A DNA stretch of 64,000 nt. Origin: Paracidobacterium acidisoli (GTDB lineage: Bacteria; Acidobacteriota; Terriglobia; Terriglobales; Acidobacteriaceae). This document shows, piece by piece, positions 42,501-52,108 of the stretch. Below the pieces are notes generated by a model, which saw nothing but the letters and a program-made list of their open reading frames with translations, had not been told where the DNA came from and searched no databases. A program made the translations under genes and the position numbers. The stretch lies in the NCBI RefSeq assembly GCF_003428625.2, contig NZ_QVQT02000001.1, forward strand, positions 124,001 through 188,000, written 5' to 3'. Numbering within the stretch: the first letter of the stretch is position 1; each line of letters begins with the position of its first letter.

Positions 42501-45185
42501 CTACTCTGTGCGTAGCGAACGCACTGGATTGATGGAAGCTGCTCGTCGCGCCGGAAGGAAGCTGGCTACCAAGGCGACGAGACAAACGACAGCGGCGACT
42601 CCGACATAGGTTGCTGGATTGGTGGACGTGACTCCGTAAAGAAGGGTCTTCATGAATCGAACGGCGATTAAGCCGAGTACCGTCCCGAGAACTACGCCCG
42701 CGAGGGTCAACGTGATGCCTTGCTTGAGTACCAGCGCGAGGACGCTCTGACGGTCAGCTCCCAATGCCATGCGAATCCCGATTTCCCGATACCTTTGCGC
42801 TACAGACTGAGCCATGACGCCGTAGATACCGATAGCAGCAAGCAGCAACGTCAGCCCTGCGAACACGGTTAGGAGCCGCGCGCGGATTCGCGGTTGTGTC
42901 TGGAGTCCCGCGACCATCTCTCCAAGAGATTTGACCGCGCCTACCGGCAAATTGGGATCTTGGCTCCAGATCGTTTTCTGTATGGCGGCATCCCCGAGTG
43001 CTACGCCCGGTTGTGTGCGTACAACAAAGAACATGGTGGTGTAGTCGGAATTCGCAAAATACTGGTGAATCTGTTGCTGTTGGTAGTCCGTGTAAACCTC
43101 CGGGCGGGACTCCCACGCAATCTGGTTGTAACGAGTGGACTTTGTGCTGGCCACGATGCCAACCACTTCGAGCCACGGGTTTTTCTGCGTTTCGGGGTCT
43201 TTCGGGTCTCCGATGCGGATGTGCTCGCCAATCGGGTTCTTGCCCGCGAAATATCGCTGCACGGCTTCTTCGTTGATAACGGCGACCGGGCGCGTCGCCT
43301 GCACGTCGGAGTCCGCAAAATCCCGGCCTGCGACCGTCGCAATTCCCATCGCTTGGAAATATCCCGGTCCTACGGTGATTGGAGTTGCTTGTGGCAGATG
43401 CTCTGCCGTGAGATCGGCGCGGCTCTCGATTTGAAATGGGTCGGTTCCGGCGTCCGACAGGCGAAGGAAGTAGCTCATCCCCACAGAATCCACGCCGGGC
43501 AGGGCTCTAAGGCGCTCGGATAAGCGATCCGCAAATTGGGTGAGCTGCGTGTCTGAACTGTACCGCTTGTGCGGCAAGGCAAGGTTGATGACGTGGGTAT
43601 CGGCGGGATTGAACCCAAGAGGCTGAGAATTTAGCCGAAGGAAGGTCGTCAGCAACAATGAAGCGCCGATCAAGAGGATTACGGAGAGGGCAATCTGCGT
43701 CAGCACAATGATGTTCCGCGAGCGCAATTTTCCGGTGGCGGCAGATGCTCCAGAGCTGCTCGACCGTAACGCCTGATTGACATTGAGCCGTGACGCCCGA
43801 AACGCCGGGTAGGCTCCGAAGATCAGGCCGGACGCCACTGTGAGGAGCGCGGCTACAGCCAGAACCGGCAGGCTGACGGTGATTGGCTGCGCTGGAAGCG
43901 ATCCAAACGGATTCCAGGCGACAAAGCCCCGCACCGAAGCAAAGGCGATCAATAGTCCCAGAGCGCCGCTGATTCCGTAGAGGACCAGGTTTTCCACGAG
44001 TAACTGGATGAGAAGACGACGGGCGCTCGATCCAAGAGCCGCACGAATGGCGAACTCTTTTTCTCGTTGTATATTTCTGCCAACGATGAGACTGGCGGTG
44101 TTGGTGCAAGCGATCAGAAGTAGCAATCCCACAGCTCCGCCAAGGACGAGAAGTGATGCTCGAACTTCGCGGGTATTGTCTTGTTGCAGGCTTGAGAGAT
44201 AGGCAGTCGATTTCGGAATGTCTGGATAGTGCCGATCATTTTCGGCCTGTAGCAGAGCGATTTCCGGTTTGGCCTGCGCGATAGTGACACCTTGATTGAG
44301 CCGTCCGATGATGGCAACGGCGGTCACCGAATCCTGTTTGTACTGTGGGTCTCCCGCTTGGATCAACGTCCACACATCAATATCATGCGGCTGGTCGAGA
44401 ACGCGGTAGGAGAAGCCGGGCGGGAGGATGCCGACGACTTTGAATGGCTTCTCATTGAGCGTCAACGACTCGCCCAACACGGACATGGACTGATGGAATC
44501 GTTGCGTCCACAGAGCGTAGCTAATCACCGCGACAGGCGGACCAGTATTGTCATCGTCCAGAAAGAGCCGCCCCCGAAAGGCCGTAACTCCAAGCGTGTT
44601 GAAGAGACTATTGCTGGCGATTCCTCCATGCAGGCTCGCGGGTTCACCGCTTCCGGTCAATGTATATCCTCGCTCGAACGAAGCGCCTAAAGACTGGAAG
44701 GAATGGCTGCGTTCACGGAAGTACAGGTAGTCGCGCCAACTGAAGTAGTACGCCGGTTCATTTGGGACATCCGCCGCTGCACGCCAGAAAATGACGAGCT
44801 GTTGCGGGTTCTTCAGCGGCAGCGGTTGAATGATCCAGGCATTCAGGATCGAGAAGATACCGGTTGTCGCTCCGATGCCGAGGGAAAGCGTCAAGATGGC
44901 AACGGCAGCGAATCCTCGATTTCGCAGAAGTTGACGAAGTGCATAGCGGACGTCCGCGAAGAAGCTCTCCAAGGTCAGAGCAGCATCTTCGGCAACAATC
45001 TTCTCCTGCATTACTGCCGGGTTGCCAAACCGTAGAAGTGCATCGCGGCGAGCCTGTTCAAGAGTCATCCCCGCCGAGATATTTTCCTCTGTGCGCATGT
45101 CGAGGTGGGAGCGCAATTCGTCCTGTATCTCCCGCTCCAGGTTCCCGCGAGAGAAGAGATTCGAGATACGGCGAAAGATCGACAT
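42501..45185 (-). CDS. ADOP-type MacB-like ABC permease (1)
   Basis: 894 aa. N-terminal 60-residue module 'RGNLEREIQDELRSHLDMRT' and 'ARRDALLRFGNPAVM', first TM, MacB-like periplasmic domain, then FtsX core with three TMs, a second periplasmic domain and a second FtsX core ('VFAGLTLLLAAIGIYGVMAQ', 'IGIRMALGADRQSVLALVLK'). This duplicated architecture defines the acidobacterial orphan permeases. It lacks its own ATPase domain and probably shares the ATPase at 53380-54105. Confidence 0.92.
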   Translation of the reverse strand: MSIFRRISNLFSRGNLEREIQDELRSHLDMRTEENISAGMTLEQARRDALLRFGNPAVMQEKIVAEDAALTLESFFADVRYALRQLLRNRGFAAVAILTLSLGIGATTGIFSILNAWIIQPLPLKNPQQLVIFWRAAADVPNEPAYYFSWRDYLYFRERSHSFQSLGASFERGYTLTGSGEPASLHGGIASNSLFNTLGVTAFRGRLFLDDDNTGPPVAVISYALWTQRFHQSMSVLGESLTLNEKPFKVVGILPPGFSYRVLDQPHDIDVWTLIQAGDPQYKQDSVTAVAIIGRLNQGVTIAQAKPEIALLQAENDRHYPDIPKSTAYLSSLQQDNTREVRASLLVLGGAVGLLLLIACTNTASLIVGRNIQREKEFAIRAALGSSARRLLIQLLVENLVLYGISGALGLLIAFASVRGFVAWNPFGSLPAQPITVSLPVLAVAALLTVASGLIFGAYPAFRASRLNVNQALRSSSSGASAATGKLRSRNIIVLTQIALSVILLIGASLLLTTFLRLNSQPLGFNPADTHVINLALPHKRYSSDTQLTQFADRLSERLRALPGVDSVGMSYFLRLSDAGTDPFQIESRADLTAEHLPQATPITVGPGYFQAMGIATVAGRDFADSDVQATRPVAVINEEAVQRYFAGKNPIGEHIRIGDPKDPETQKNPWLEVVGIVASTKSTRYNQIAWESRPEVYTDYQQQQIHQYFANSDYTTMFFVVRTQPGVALGDAAIQKTIWSQDPNLPVGAVKSLGEMVAGLQTQPRIRARLLTVFAGLTLLLAAIGIYGVMAQSVAQRYREIGIRMALGADRQSVLALVLKQGITLTLAGVVLGTVLGLIAVRFMKTLLYGVTSTNPATYVGVAAVVCLVALVASFLPARRAASINPVRSLRTE

Positions 45186-45207
45186 TGGTTACCTCACATG
45201 GGTAGCG

Positions 45208-47844
45208 TTACTCAGATCGCAGAGCTTCAGTGGGATTTATCGTGGATGCTTGGGCAGCAGGCACGACAGCAGCCAACATCCCGACAATCAATAAAGTCAC
45301 GACCGAAGCACCGATCGATAGAGGATCGACATTGCTAACGTGGTACAGCAGCGTGCTTAGAAAATGTGCGCACACGAGAGCACCGGCGAGTCCGGCGAGA
45401 ATTCCGATGGCCGTCAAGGTCGTTACCTCGCGCAACACGAGCAGCACAATATTTGTCCGATTCGCTCCTACGGCCATCCGTACTCCGATTTCCCGTGTCC
45501 GCTGTTCGACCGAATACGCGATCACTCCATAAATACCGATAGAGGCGAGCGTCAAAGCGAGCAGCGCAAAGATGCCCAATAACACAGCGGTCACCTTTTG
45601 CCTTGCCAAGGAGTCGGAGAGTACCTCGTCGATAGTCTGGACGTGGTAGATGGGCTGATTCGGATCGAGCTGACGAACGGCATTGCGAACGTCGCCCGCA
45701 ATGCTGTCTGGATCGATATTGGTGCGAAGGAGGATCACGGCGTGAGTCCCGAAGCCCGGAAGATACAGTTCGGGCTCTGCATCTGTTTCCACACCCAAAT
45801 CTCGTGCATTCGAGACGACGCCAATCACCGGAACCTTATCAGGGTGAGGACTGAGAACGCCGAGCAGGATGCTTGATGTCAACGGGTCTCTGCCAGAAAG
45901 GTAGCGTTCATCAAACGCTTGGTTGACCACGAACAAGCTGGCATTGTTCTCAATGTCTTTCTGCTCAAACGTCCTGCCCTGTACAAGGCCAAGTCCCATC
46001 GTGCGGAAGAAATCAGGGCTGACAAAACGGATTTGCGCGAATGGGAATGCCCCAGGAGCTAAGGGTGCTGCGCCCGCTATGAGAAAGCGGGTCATGGAAT
46101 GAGAAGCGTTGAGGGGCACGGCATTCGTAGTTCCAACCGAGGTGATGCCGGGCGACCTTTGCAGCTTATCAATAAGCGCCTCATAAAAATGATTGGTCGC
46201 CGTCGTCTGGTCCTGATAACGCGGCTGGGGTAAGGTGATTTCAAGGCTGAGCAGATGGTCGGTGCGGAAACCGGGATCGATTTGAATGAGCTTCTGGAAG
46301 CTGCGAACCAACAGCGACCCTAAGAACAGCACGACAATGGCGATTGCTACCTCCGCCGACACCAAAGCGCCTCTTCTCCAACTCTGTGTGCCGCTGCTGC
46401 CACGGTCGCCGGAGCGCAATGCCTCGGACAATCTCCGGGGCGAATGAAACATCGGCAGCAATCCGAAAAAGATCGCAGTGAAGAGGCAAACACTGAGCGC
46501 TACGAGTAAAACCGGCAGATCGAGACGGATTGATTGGACCAACGATGGGTCTGCGCCTGTGACATGGGCGAAGGCGGTTCGCAGCAGTGGGAGAATCAAC
46601 TCGGCAAACATTGTCCCGAGAAGACCTCCAAACAAGCAAAGAAGAAGGGTTTCAGCAAGGTATTGTGTGAGCAGCCGGAGACGGCTTGCTCCGAGCGCCT
46701 GCCTAACGGCGGTCTCTCTCCGATGCGCGGAAGCCCTGACTAAAAGGAGATTCGCCACGTTGACACAGGCGATGAGCAGAACCAGCACGACGCATCCCAT
46801 CAGGCTCAATAGCGCCGGGCGCAGCGAGCCTACGAGCTGCTCTCGCAGTGGAGTGAGAAGTACGCCGACATTTCGGTTCGTCGCCGGATAGCTCTGTGAC
46901 AACCGTGCTGAGATGGTTGCCATATCGGCACGGGCCTGTCCTAAGTCAACTCCGGGTTTCAGACGGCCTAGAACATTGACCGTGTGCCAAACCCGAGATG
47001 CCTGCGATTCCTTATCCATCAGAGAAAGAGGCATCCAGAAATCGCCTGTCGCCGGGTAGGCACTTCCAGCGGGGAGCACTCCAACGATGATGTAGCTCAC
47101 GTCATTCAGATCGACTGTGCGGCCAATGATGCTTTTGTCCGCGCCGAAATAGCGTTGCCAGGCTTCAGCGCTGATAACGGCAACATGGTTCGCTCTCGGT
47201 GTATCGTCCTGCTCCACAAAGGTCCGTCCCAGAGATGGGGTGATGCCAAGAAGCGAAAAGAAATTACTGGATGCGAGAACCCTATGGACCTGTTCGGCGT
47301 GCCCGTCCCAAACCAGCGACACGGTTTCAGGACTGACTATGGAGTATCCGGCCATCTGCTCAAAGCTGGACTGCTGCGAGCGCCAATCCGTGTAATCCGG
47401 AAAGGTAACCTCTCCCCCACCCGCGACCTGTGGATGTGTCTCGTTGATTGTGACGATGCGATCTGCCTGCCGGAAGGGCAGCGATCTGAGCAGCAGCGCA
47501 TATGCACAGCTAAATATGGCAGTCGTTGCGCCGATGCCAAGGGCGAGTGTCAGAACCGCAGTGATGGAGAATCCGGGCGCTTTTGCCAATCGGCGAAAAG
47601 CGTACCGTAAATCCATCCAGAAAGACTCCAATGTGAGCGCGGCATCCGAAGCCGCCACTCGTTCCTTGGTCAGCGTGGGGTTTCCGAAACGGAGCAATGC
47701 GTCCCGGCGCGCCTGATCCGGCGGCATCCCCGACGCGAGGTTATCCGACATCCGCATCTCAATATGCGATTGCAGTTCATCGTCGATTTCCTGCGCAAGT
47801 CTTGCGCGACGGAAAAGATTCGAGACGCGGTTTAACAACGACAT
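45208..47844 (-). CDS. ADOP-type MacB-like ABC permease (2)
   Basis: 878 aa, same architecture as its neighbours: N-terminal 'ARLAQEIDDELQSHIEMR', two periplasmic MacB domains, two FtsX cores ('RETAVRQALGASRLRLLTQY' and 'IGVRMAVGANRTNIVLLVLR'). It is 22 bp from the previous permease gene. The N-terminal modules of the three ADOPs are alike while the periplasmic regions differ, suggesting paralogues that assemble together or serve different substrates. Confidence 0.92.
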   Translation of the reverse strand: MSLLNRVSNLFRRARLAQEIDDELQSHIEMRMSDNLASGMPPDQARRDALLRFGNPTLTKERVAASDAALTLESFWMDLRYAFRRLAKAPGFSITAVLTLALGIGATTAIFSCAYALLLRSLPFRQADRIVTINETHPQVAGGGEVTFPDYTDWRSQQSSFEQMAGYSIVSPETVSLVWDGHAEQVHRVLASSNFFSLLGITPSLGRTFVEQDDTPRANHVAVISAEAWQRYFGADKSIIGRTVDLNDVSYIIVGVLPAGSAYPATGDFWMPLSLMDKESQASRVWHTVNVLGRLKPGVDLGQARADMATISARLSQSYPATNRNVGVLLTPLREQLVGSLRPALLSLMGCVVLVLLIACVNVANLLLVRASAHRRETAVRQALGASRLRLLTQYLAETLLLCLFGGLLGTMFAELILPLLRTAFAHVTGADPSLVQSIRLDLPVLLVALSVCLFTAIFFGLLPMFHSPRRLSEALRSGDRGSSGTQSWRRGALVSAEVAIAIVVLFLGSLLVRSFQKLIQIDPGFRTDHLLSLEITLPQPRYQDQTTATNHFYEALIDKLQRSPGITSVGTTNAVPLNASHSMTRFLIAGAAPLAPGAFPFAQIRFVSPDFFRTMGLGLVQGRTFEQKDIENNASLFVVNQAFDERYLSGRDPLTSSILLGVLSPHPDKVPVIGVVSNARDLGVETDAEPELYLPGFGTHAVILLRTNIDPDSIAGDVRNAVRQLDPNQPIYHVQTIDEVLSDSLARQKVTAVLLGIFALLALTLASIGIYGVIAYSVEQRTREIGVRMAVGANRTNIVLLVLREVTTLTAIGILAGLAGALVCAHFLSTLLYHVSNVDPLSIGASVVTLLIVGMLAAVVPAAQASTINPTEALRSE

Positions 47845-47855
47845 TCAATGGCCTC

Positions 47856-50555
47856 TCATTCACTTCGCAACGCACGCATTGGATCGACCGAGGCCGCCCG
47901 AAGTGCAGGTAGCCAGGAAGCAAGAGCTACGACCAGACAGAACGCCCCCGTGATCCCAACATACGTAAGCGGATCGACGACCTTTGTGTCTACTAGAAGG
48001 CTGCGAATCCATCGAGACAGGCATAGTGCTACGACGCAGCCGATGAGAATACCAGCCGCACCAAGCCTTAAACCTTGCCCCACGATTAGGCTGAACACCT
48101 TGGCCTTTGTAGCCCCAAGAGCCATCCGCACGCCGATTTCCGAGGTGCGCTGGCGAACCGAGGTCGAAAGAACACCGTAGACACCTAGCGCAGCAAGCAG
48201 CAAGGCCACAACGGAGAACGCGCCAATCAAGAGGAAAGCTAAGCGAGTCGTGGCTTGTGCCTGTGCTACCAAGTCGTCCATAGGCTCAACCTCAGTCAGA
48301 ACCGCTTGGCCATTCCATTGAGTGATATGACTACGAACGATTGGCCCGTATGCGGATGGGTCGCCGGATGTTCGAATCGCCCATCGCGTGGCGAAACCGT
48401 GTCCCATGAAGCCGTCTGTCAAATAGATTTGTTCCCGGCCAGTCTCGGTCAAGGATGTATCCCGCTGATGCGCCACAACTCCTATGACCTCGACCCACTC
48501 CGGTTCGGGTGTGCGCAAACGGATCAGGATGCGTTTCCCAATGGCAGATTCATGGGGGAAGGCTTTCGCAGCGAGAAGCTGATCGATGATGACGAGATTG
48601 CGTTCAGGCGCGCTATCTGCCTCTGTAAAGCTACGACCTGCAAGCAGAGGTGTTTTGAGCGTTTCAAAGTATCCCGGCAAGACCACCTGATAGTTAGCGG
48701 ACTGGAACTTGCTTGAATCGCCGAGTGCCTGTTCTGTCCCCCAGCGGATGGGAAAGAACTGATCCGCCAGCGGGAAAGGTGACGCGGCAGTTACGCCCGT
48801 CACACCGGAAATGCTTGTCAGGGAATCATGAATCTCGCGCGTGACAGCGCTGCGTTGCTCAGGGCTGGATGCTTGAGGAGCAATGATTTGGAAAGTCAAA
48901 AGATTCCGAGCATCGAATCCAGGATCGACATTCTGTAGCTTCAGGAAACTACGAAGCATTAGCCCGGCTCCGACCAGTAGTGCAAAGGATAGAGCGATCT
49001 CCGCAACCACAACTCCGTTGCGCAAAAGGCGTCCACCAGCAAGCAACGAGTTCTGACCGCCCGACCGCAGAACAGTCATCAAAGCTGGGCGTGACACATG
49101 CAGTGCAGGACCAACTCCGAAGAGGGCCGCTGCTCCAATGCCGAAGAGCGCGGCAAATGTAATGACGGTCGCATCTAAATGCACCGATGCCAGGAGAGGT
49201 TGATTGGGCAGCGCGAAGTTCGCTAGTTCGTGAACGGCTGTCCAAGCGATCCCTAAACCAAAGAGCGTACCGGCCCCGGCAAGCAGCATCGCCTCTGCTA
49301 GCACTTGGCGAATCAGATCCCACCGTCCGCCTCCCAAAGCATTGCGAACTGCAAGCTCGCGCTCCCTGAGTGACATCCGTACTAACAGAAGATTTGCCAC
49401 ATTGGCGCAGGCAATGAGCAGCAGGAACGCGGCAGCCCCCATCAAGGCGATAACGGAAGGCGTCAACTCTGCCACTAGATACTGATGCATCGGGTGCAAC
49501 TGGATGTGGCAATCCGATGTTTGCCAAAGAGAAAAATCTCTTCTTAGCTGGGAGGCAACGCCGTCCACTTCCGATTGCGCATTGGCTACGCTAACGCTGT
49601 CTTTCAATCTCCCAATGACGCGGTATATCAAAGTCTTCCTATCCGCGTTGTTGTAGGTCAGGCGCGTGGCAATCCAGACGTCCGGCAGGCGCTCGACATC
49701 CGCCTTCGGTGGAAACAGCAGCTCAAACCCAGGCGCAAGAACGCCAACAATTTCGGAGCCGTTATTAGCATCGCTCGACAAGCGCTGCCCGATTACAGCG
49801 GGATTGCCTCCGTAGCGCCGCTGCCAATACTCATAGCTCAGAATGGCCGGTGGTGCGGCGTTCTGCCCGGCTTGTGTTGGCGTTGCTGCGTCGAGCGTTC
49901 CACCTTGCGAGGGTGCATCCGCCTGGTTGAAATCGCGTCCCAGCAGCACCTTTCCGCCTAGTACGCTGAAAAAGTTCGTCGTGATCGACGCGGTACGAAC
50001 TTGCTCCATCGTGCCGTCCCGATGCGCTAAGAGCATCTTGCCCGTCCTCACACCGGCGAATCCGTCAAACATTCGCTTGGCCCCATTCTCAAGATCAACG
50101 AAATCAGGGCTAGAGAAAGGAAGATCGGAGGTATTTCGATTACGCATTTCCCCGGTTGCAACAACGAGCCTGTCCGGCTGTCGATAAGGGAGCGGGCGTA
50201 ACAAGACCGAATGGACGACGCTAAATACCGCAACGGTCGCGCCGATGCCAAGAGCGATGGTTCCGATGACCGTTAGAGCGAAGGTGGGATTTTTCTGGAA
50301 CTGTCGAAGCGCATATCGAAGATCACGTAAGAACATCTCAACCCCCAATCCAGCATCGACGGCCACAATCCTTTCTCTGATGGCCGTGGGATTACCGAAT
50401 CGCAGCAGCGCATCTCGCCTTGCAACTTCGGGAGACATTCCGGCTGCGATGTTGTCGTCTGTCCGCATTTCAATGTGCGACCGAAGCTCATCTCTGATCT
50501 CTCGGTCCAACTGCAAACGCGAAGCTAAATTGACCATGCGACGGAGAAAAGACAT
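47856..50555 (-). CDS. ADOP-type MacB-like ABC permease (3)
   Basis: 899 aa, first permease of the operon. Begins 'MSFLRRMVNLASRLQLDREI' with 'RDELRSHIEMRTDDNIAAGM', then two MacB/FtsX repeats ('RELAVRNALGGGRWDLIRQV', 'IGVRMALGATKAKVFSLIVG'). Ten bases after the PadR gene stop, so co-transcribed with it. Apparently intact. Confidence 0.92.
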   Translation of the reverse strand: MSFLRRMVNLASRLQLDREIRDELRSHIEMRTDDNIAAGMSPEVARRDALLRFGNPTAIRERIVAVDAGLGVEMFLRDLRYALRQFQKNPTFALTVIGTIALGIGATVAVFSVVHSVLLRPLPYRQPDRLVVATGEMRNRNTSDLPFSSPDFVDLENGAKRMFDGFAGVRTGKMLLAHRDGTMEQVRTASITTNFFSVLGGKVLLGRDFNQADAPSQGGTLDAATPTQAGQNAAPPAILSYEYWQRRYGGNPAVIGQRLSSDANNGSEIVGVLAPGFELLFPPKADVERLPDVWIATRLTYNNADRKTLIYRVIGRLKDSVSVANAQSEVDGVASQLRRDFSLWQTSDCHIQLHPMHQYLVAELTPSVIALMGAAAFLLLIACANVANLLLVRMSLRERELAVRNALGGGRWDLIRQVLAEAMLLAGAGTLFGLGIAWTAVHELANFALPNQPLLASVHLDATVITFAALFGIGAAALFGVGPALHVSRPALMTVLRSGGQNSLLAGGRLLRNGVVVAEIALSFALLVGAGLMLRSFLKLQNVDPGFDARNLLTFQIIAPQASSPEQRSAVTREIHDSLTSISGVTGVTAASPFPLADQFFPIRWGTEQALGDSSKFQSANYQVVLPGYFETLKTPLLAGRSFTEADSAPERNLVIIDQLLAAKAFPHESAIGKRILIRLRTPEPEWVEVIGVVAHQRDTSLTETGREQIYLTDGFMGHGFATRWAIRTSGDPSAYGPIVRSHITQWNGQAVLTEVEPMDDLVAQAQATTRLAFLLIGAFSVVALLLAALGVYGVLSTSVRQRTSEIGVRMALGATKAKVFSLIVGQGLRLGAAGILIGCVVALCLSRWIRSLLVDTKVVDPLTYVGITGAFCLVVALASWLPALRAASVDPMRALRSE

Positions 50556-50564
50556 TGACCACCT

Positions 50565-50891
50565 TCATGCATAACGCAGCATGGCACGTACACCCTTCAC
50601 AAGCTGTTCGAAGTTCTTCTCGACTTCCTGTAAGTGCTTGCGTCCGGCAGCGGTGAGCTTGTAATACTTCGCCCGCCTATTTGTTTCCGTGAGTGCCCAT
50701 GACGCGCTGATCCAGCCGTTTTGTTCCATGCGATGCAGGGCTGGATACAAGGAGCCTTCCTCGACCCGCAACAATTCATCGGAAGCAGTCTGAATGTGCA
50801 GCACAATTCCGTAGCCGTGCAGCTCCCCGGTCTGGGCAAGTGTCTTGAGGACAAGAAGATCCACAGTACCTTGAAGGTCGGTCTTAGCCAT
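50565..50891 (-). CDS. PadR-family transcriptional regulator
   Basis: 108 aa from ATG 50891 (the frame extends to 50990 but that part covers the promoter). Winged HTH: 'DLQGTVDLLVLKTLAQTGEL', 'HGYGIVLHIQTASDELLRVE', 'EGSLYPALHRMEQNGWISAS', 'RRAKYYKLTAAGRKHLQE'. PadR proteins of this small type commonly precede ADOP genes in Acidobacteria and act as ligand-sensing repressors. First gene of the minus operon; it likely controls both divergent operons. Confidence 0.93.
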   Translation of the reverse strand: MAKTDLQGTVDLLVLKTLAQTGELHGYGIVLHIQTASDELLRVEEGSLYPALHRMEQNGWISASWALTETNRRAKYYKLTAAGRKHLQEVEKNFEQLVKGVRAMLRYA

Positions 50892-50914
50892 TCGCGCAAA
50901 CCTCGTTGGAGCAG

Positions 50915-50944
50915 ATGCTATCCATAGAGCGCTAGGGGTGTCAA
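50915..50944 (-). promoter_or_regulatory. Promoter of the PadR-ADOP operon
   Basis: On the minus strand TTGACA at 50944-50939, 18-bp spacer, TAGCAT at 50920-50915 (4 of 6). A CTAG-containing element (CTAGGGGTG on the plus strand at 50932-50940) sits inside it. Confidence 0.55.
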
Positions 50945-50983
50945 ATGAGCATGGTATTCGCGCTCTTTCGTCGCCTGGATGCC

Positions 50984-51012
50984 TTGACATCTAGGTGTGC
51001 AACGGCTTATAG
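50984..51012 (+). promoter_or_regulatory. Promoter of the TPR-MFP-ABC-TolC operon
   Basis: TTGACA at 50984-50989, exactly 17 bp, then TTATAG at 51007-51012. The best consensus promoter in the window, 65 bp ahead of ATG 51077, divergent from the PadR promoter. Confidence 0.75.
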
Positions 51013-51025
51013 CTCTTAATCGTAG

Positions 51026-51041
51026 CCCTAGCCGTCTAGGG
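51026..51041. promoter_or_regulatory. CTAG palindrome, candidate PadR operator
   Basis: CCCTAG-CCGT-CTAGGG lies just downstream of the -10 box, where a repressor would block transcription. Related CTAGG(G/T)GT elements occur at 50932 and 50991 in the same divergent region, and CCTAGACCCTAG occurs at 54142-54153 before the tolC gene. Confidence 0.5.
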
Positions 51042-51076
51042 GTAGGCTTGGGTATCGGCCATAGCGGAGGATCATC

Positions 51077-52054
51077 ATGACAAACCGATTTGCACGACTA
51101 GGCGTTATCTTTCTAGGCTTCGCATTCTTGACTTGCCAATCGCAAGCGACCGTCCGAGATGACCTGAATCATGCCATCGCCCTGCGCAATCAAGGTGCTT
51201 TCAAGGAAGCCGTCACGGTACTCAAACGGATCGTAAATACTCCATCCGCTTCCATGTCTCCGGCTGAGACGGAGGAAGCGTTGAGTGCGCTCGGATCAGC
51301 ATATCTGGGTGCTGGCAATTATTCCGAAGCCAGGAAGTGCAGTGAAAAAGCCCTCCGGCTTGTCAAAGCTACCAACCCGGAAAATCTGAAAGAGGAAGCT
51401 GCTGTTCTCGATCAACTTGGATTGGTCTACATGAAACTTGACGACAGCAGTCGTGAATCCAAGGCGCGCGATCAGGCTCTCAATCTGTACGAACAGTTGG
51501 GAGATCACGAAGGCATCTTCGAAGAGAGAAATAGCCAGGCCAATTTGGCGATCAAAACAATGAAGCTTCGGCAGGCTCATGAGCTGATGGACAAAGCATT
51601 CGAGCAAATGCCTTTCGCTAGCAAATTCGCCACAGGCGACATGGCCACTTTTTACAGCAACGTCGGTTGGCTGGCCTACACGGAAAGCAAATCAGACGCG
51701 GCCTTTGAGGCATACAAGAAGGCATTGCAGTCGTGGACTAGTGCATATGGCCCACATGACTACAAAGTCGGTGAGACCTATATCCAGATCGGGAAGGTCT
51801 ATCTGCAACGCAACGACGTTGTTGATGCCGACTCGAATATCCGCAGAGGAATGGGGATTCTGAAGCAAGCTCTCGGTGATAACGACCCAATAACACTCTC
51901 CGCACTGGTGCCCTATTCCCGATTGCTCGATATGGAAGGGCAACATGACCAAGCCGCTCAAATGCAGGCAACAGTCGAACAGTCACTTCACGGTAAGTTT
52001 GGGATCGGTTCCTGTACACGCTGTGGATCGTACGAACCGTATCCGCGTCTCTAG
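51077..52054 (+). CDS. Exported tetratricopeptide-repeat protein
   Basis: 325 aa. Signal peptide 'LGVIFLGFAFLTCQSQA' then about six TPR units ('EEALSALGSAYLGAGNYSEA', 'AAVLDQLGLVYMKLDDSSRE', 'VGETYIQIGKVYLQRNDVVD'). First gene of the divergent operon, so a periplasmic scaffold or sensor for the export system is plausible. The C-terminal tail ends 'CTRCGSYEPYP', with a CxxC. Confidence 0.8.
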   Translation: MTNRFARLGVIFLGFAFLTCQSQATVRDDLNHAIALRNQGAFKEAVTVLKRIVNTPSASMSPAETEEALSALGSAYLGAGNYSEARKCSEKALRLVKATNPENLKEEAAVLDQLGLVYMKLDDSSRESKARDQALNLYEQLGDHEGIFEERNSQANLAIKTMKLRQAHELMDKAFEQMPFASKFATGDMATFYSNVGWLAYTESKSDAAFEAYKKALQSWTSAYGPHDYKVGETYIQIGKVYLQRNDVVDADSNIRRGMGILKQALGDNDPITLSALVPYSRLLDMEGQHDQAAQMQATVEQSLHGKFGIGSCTRCGSYEPYPRL

Positions 52055-52108
52055 GCAGCCAACTTCTATATTTCGGATTTCTCGTCCGCGAAAGAGATTT
52101 ACAACGAT

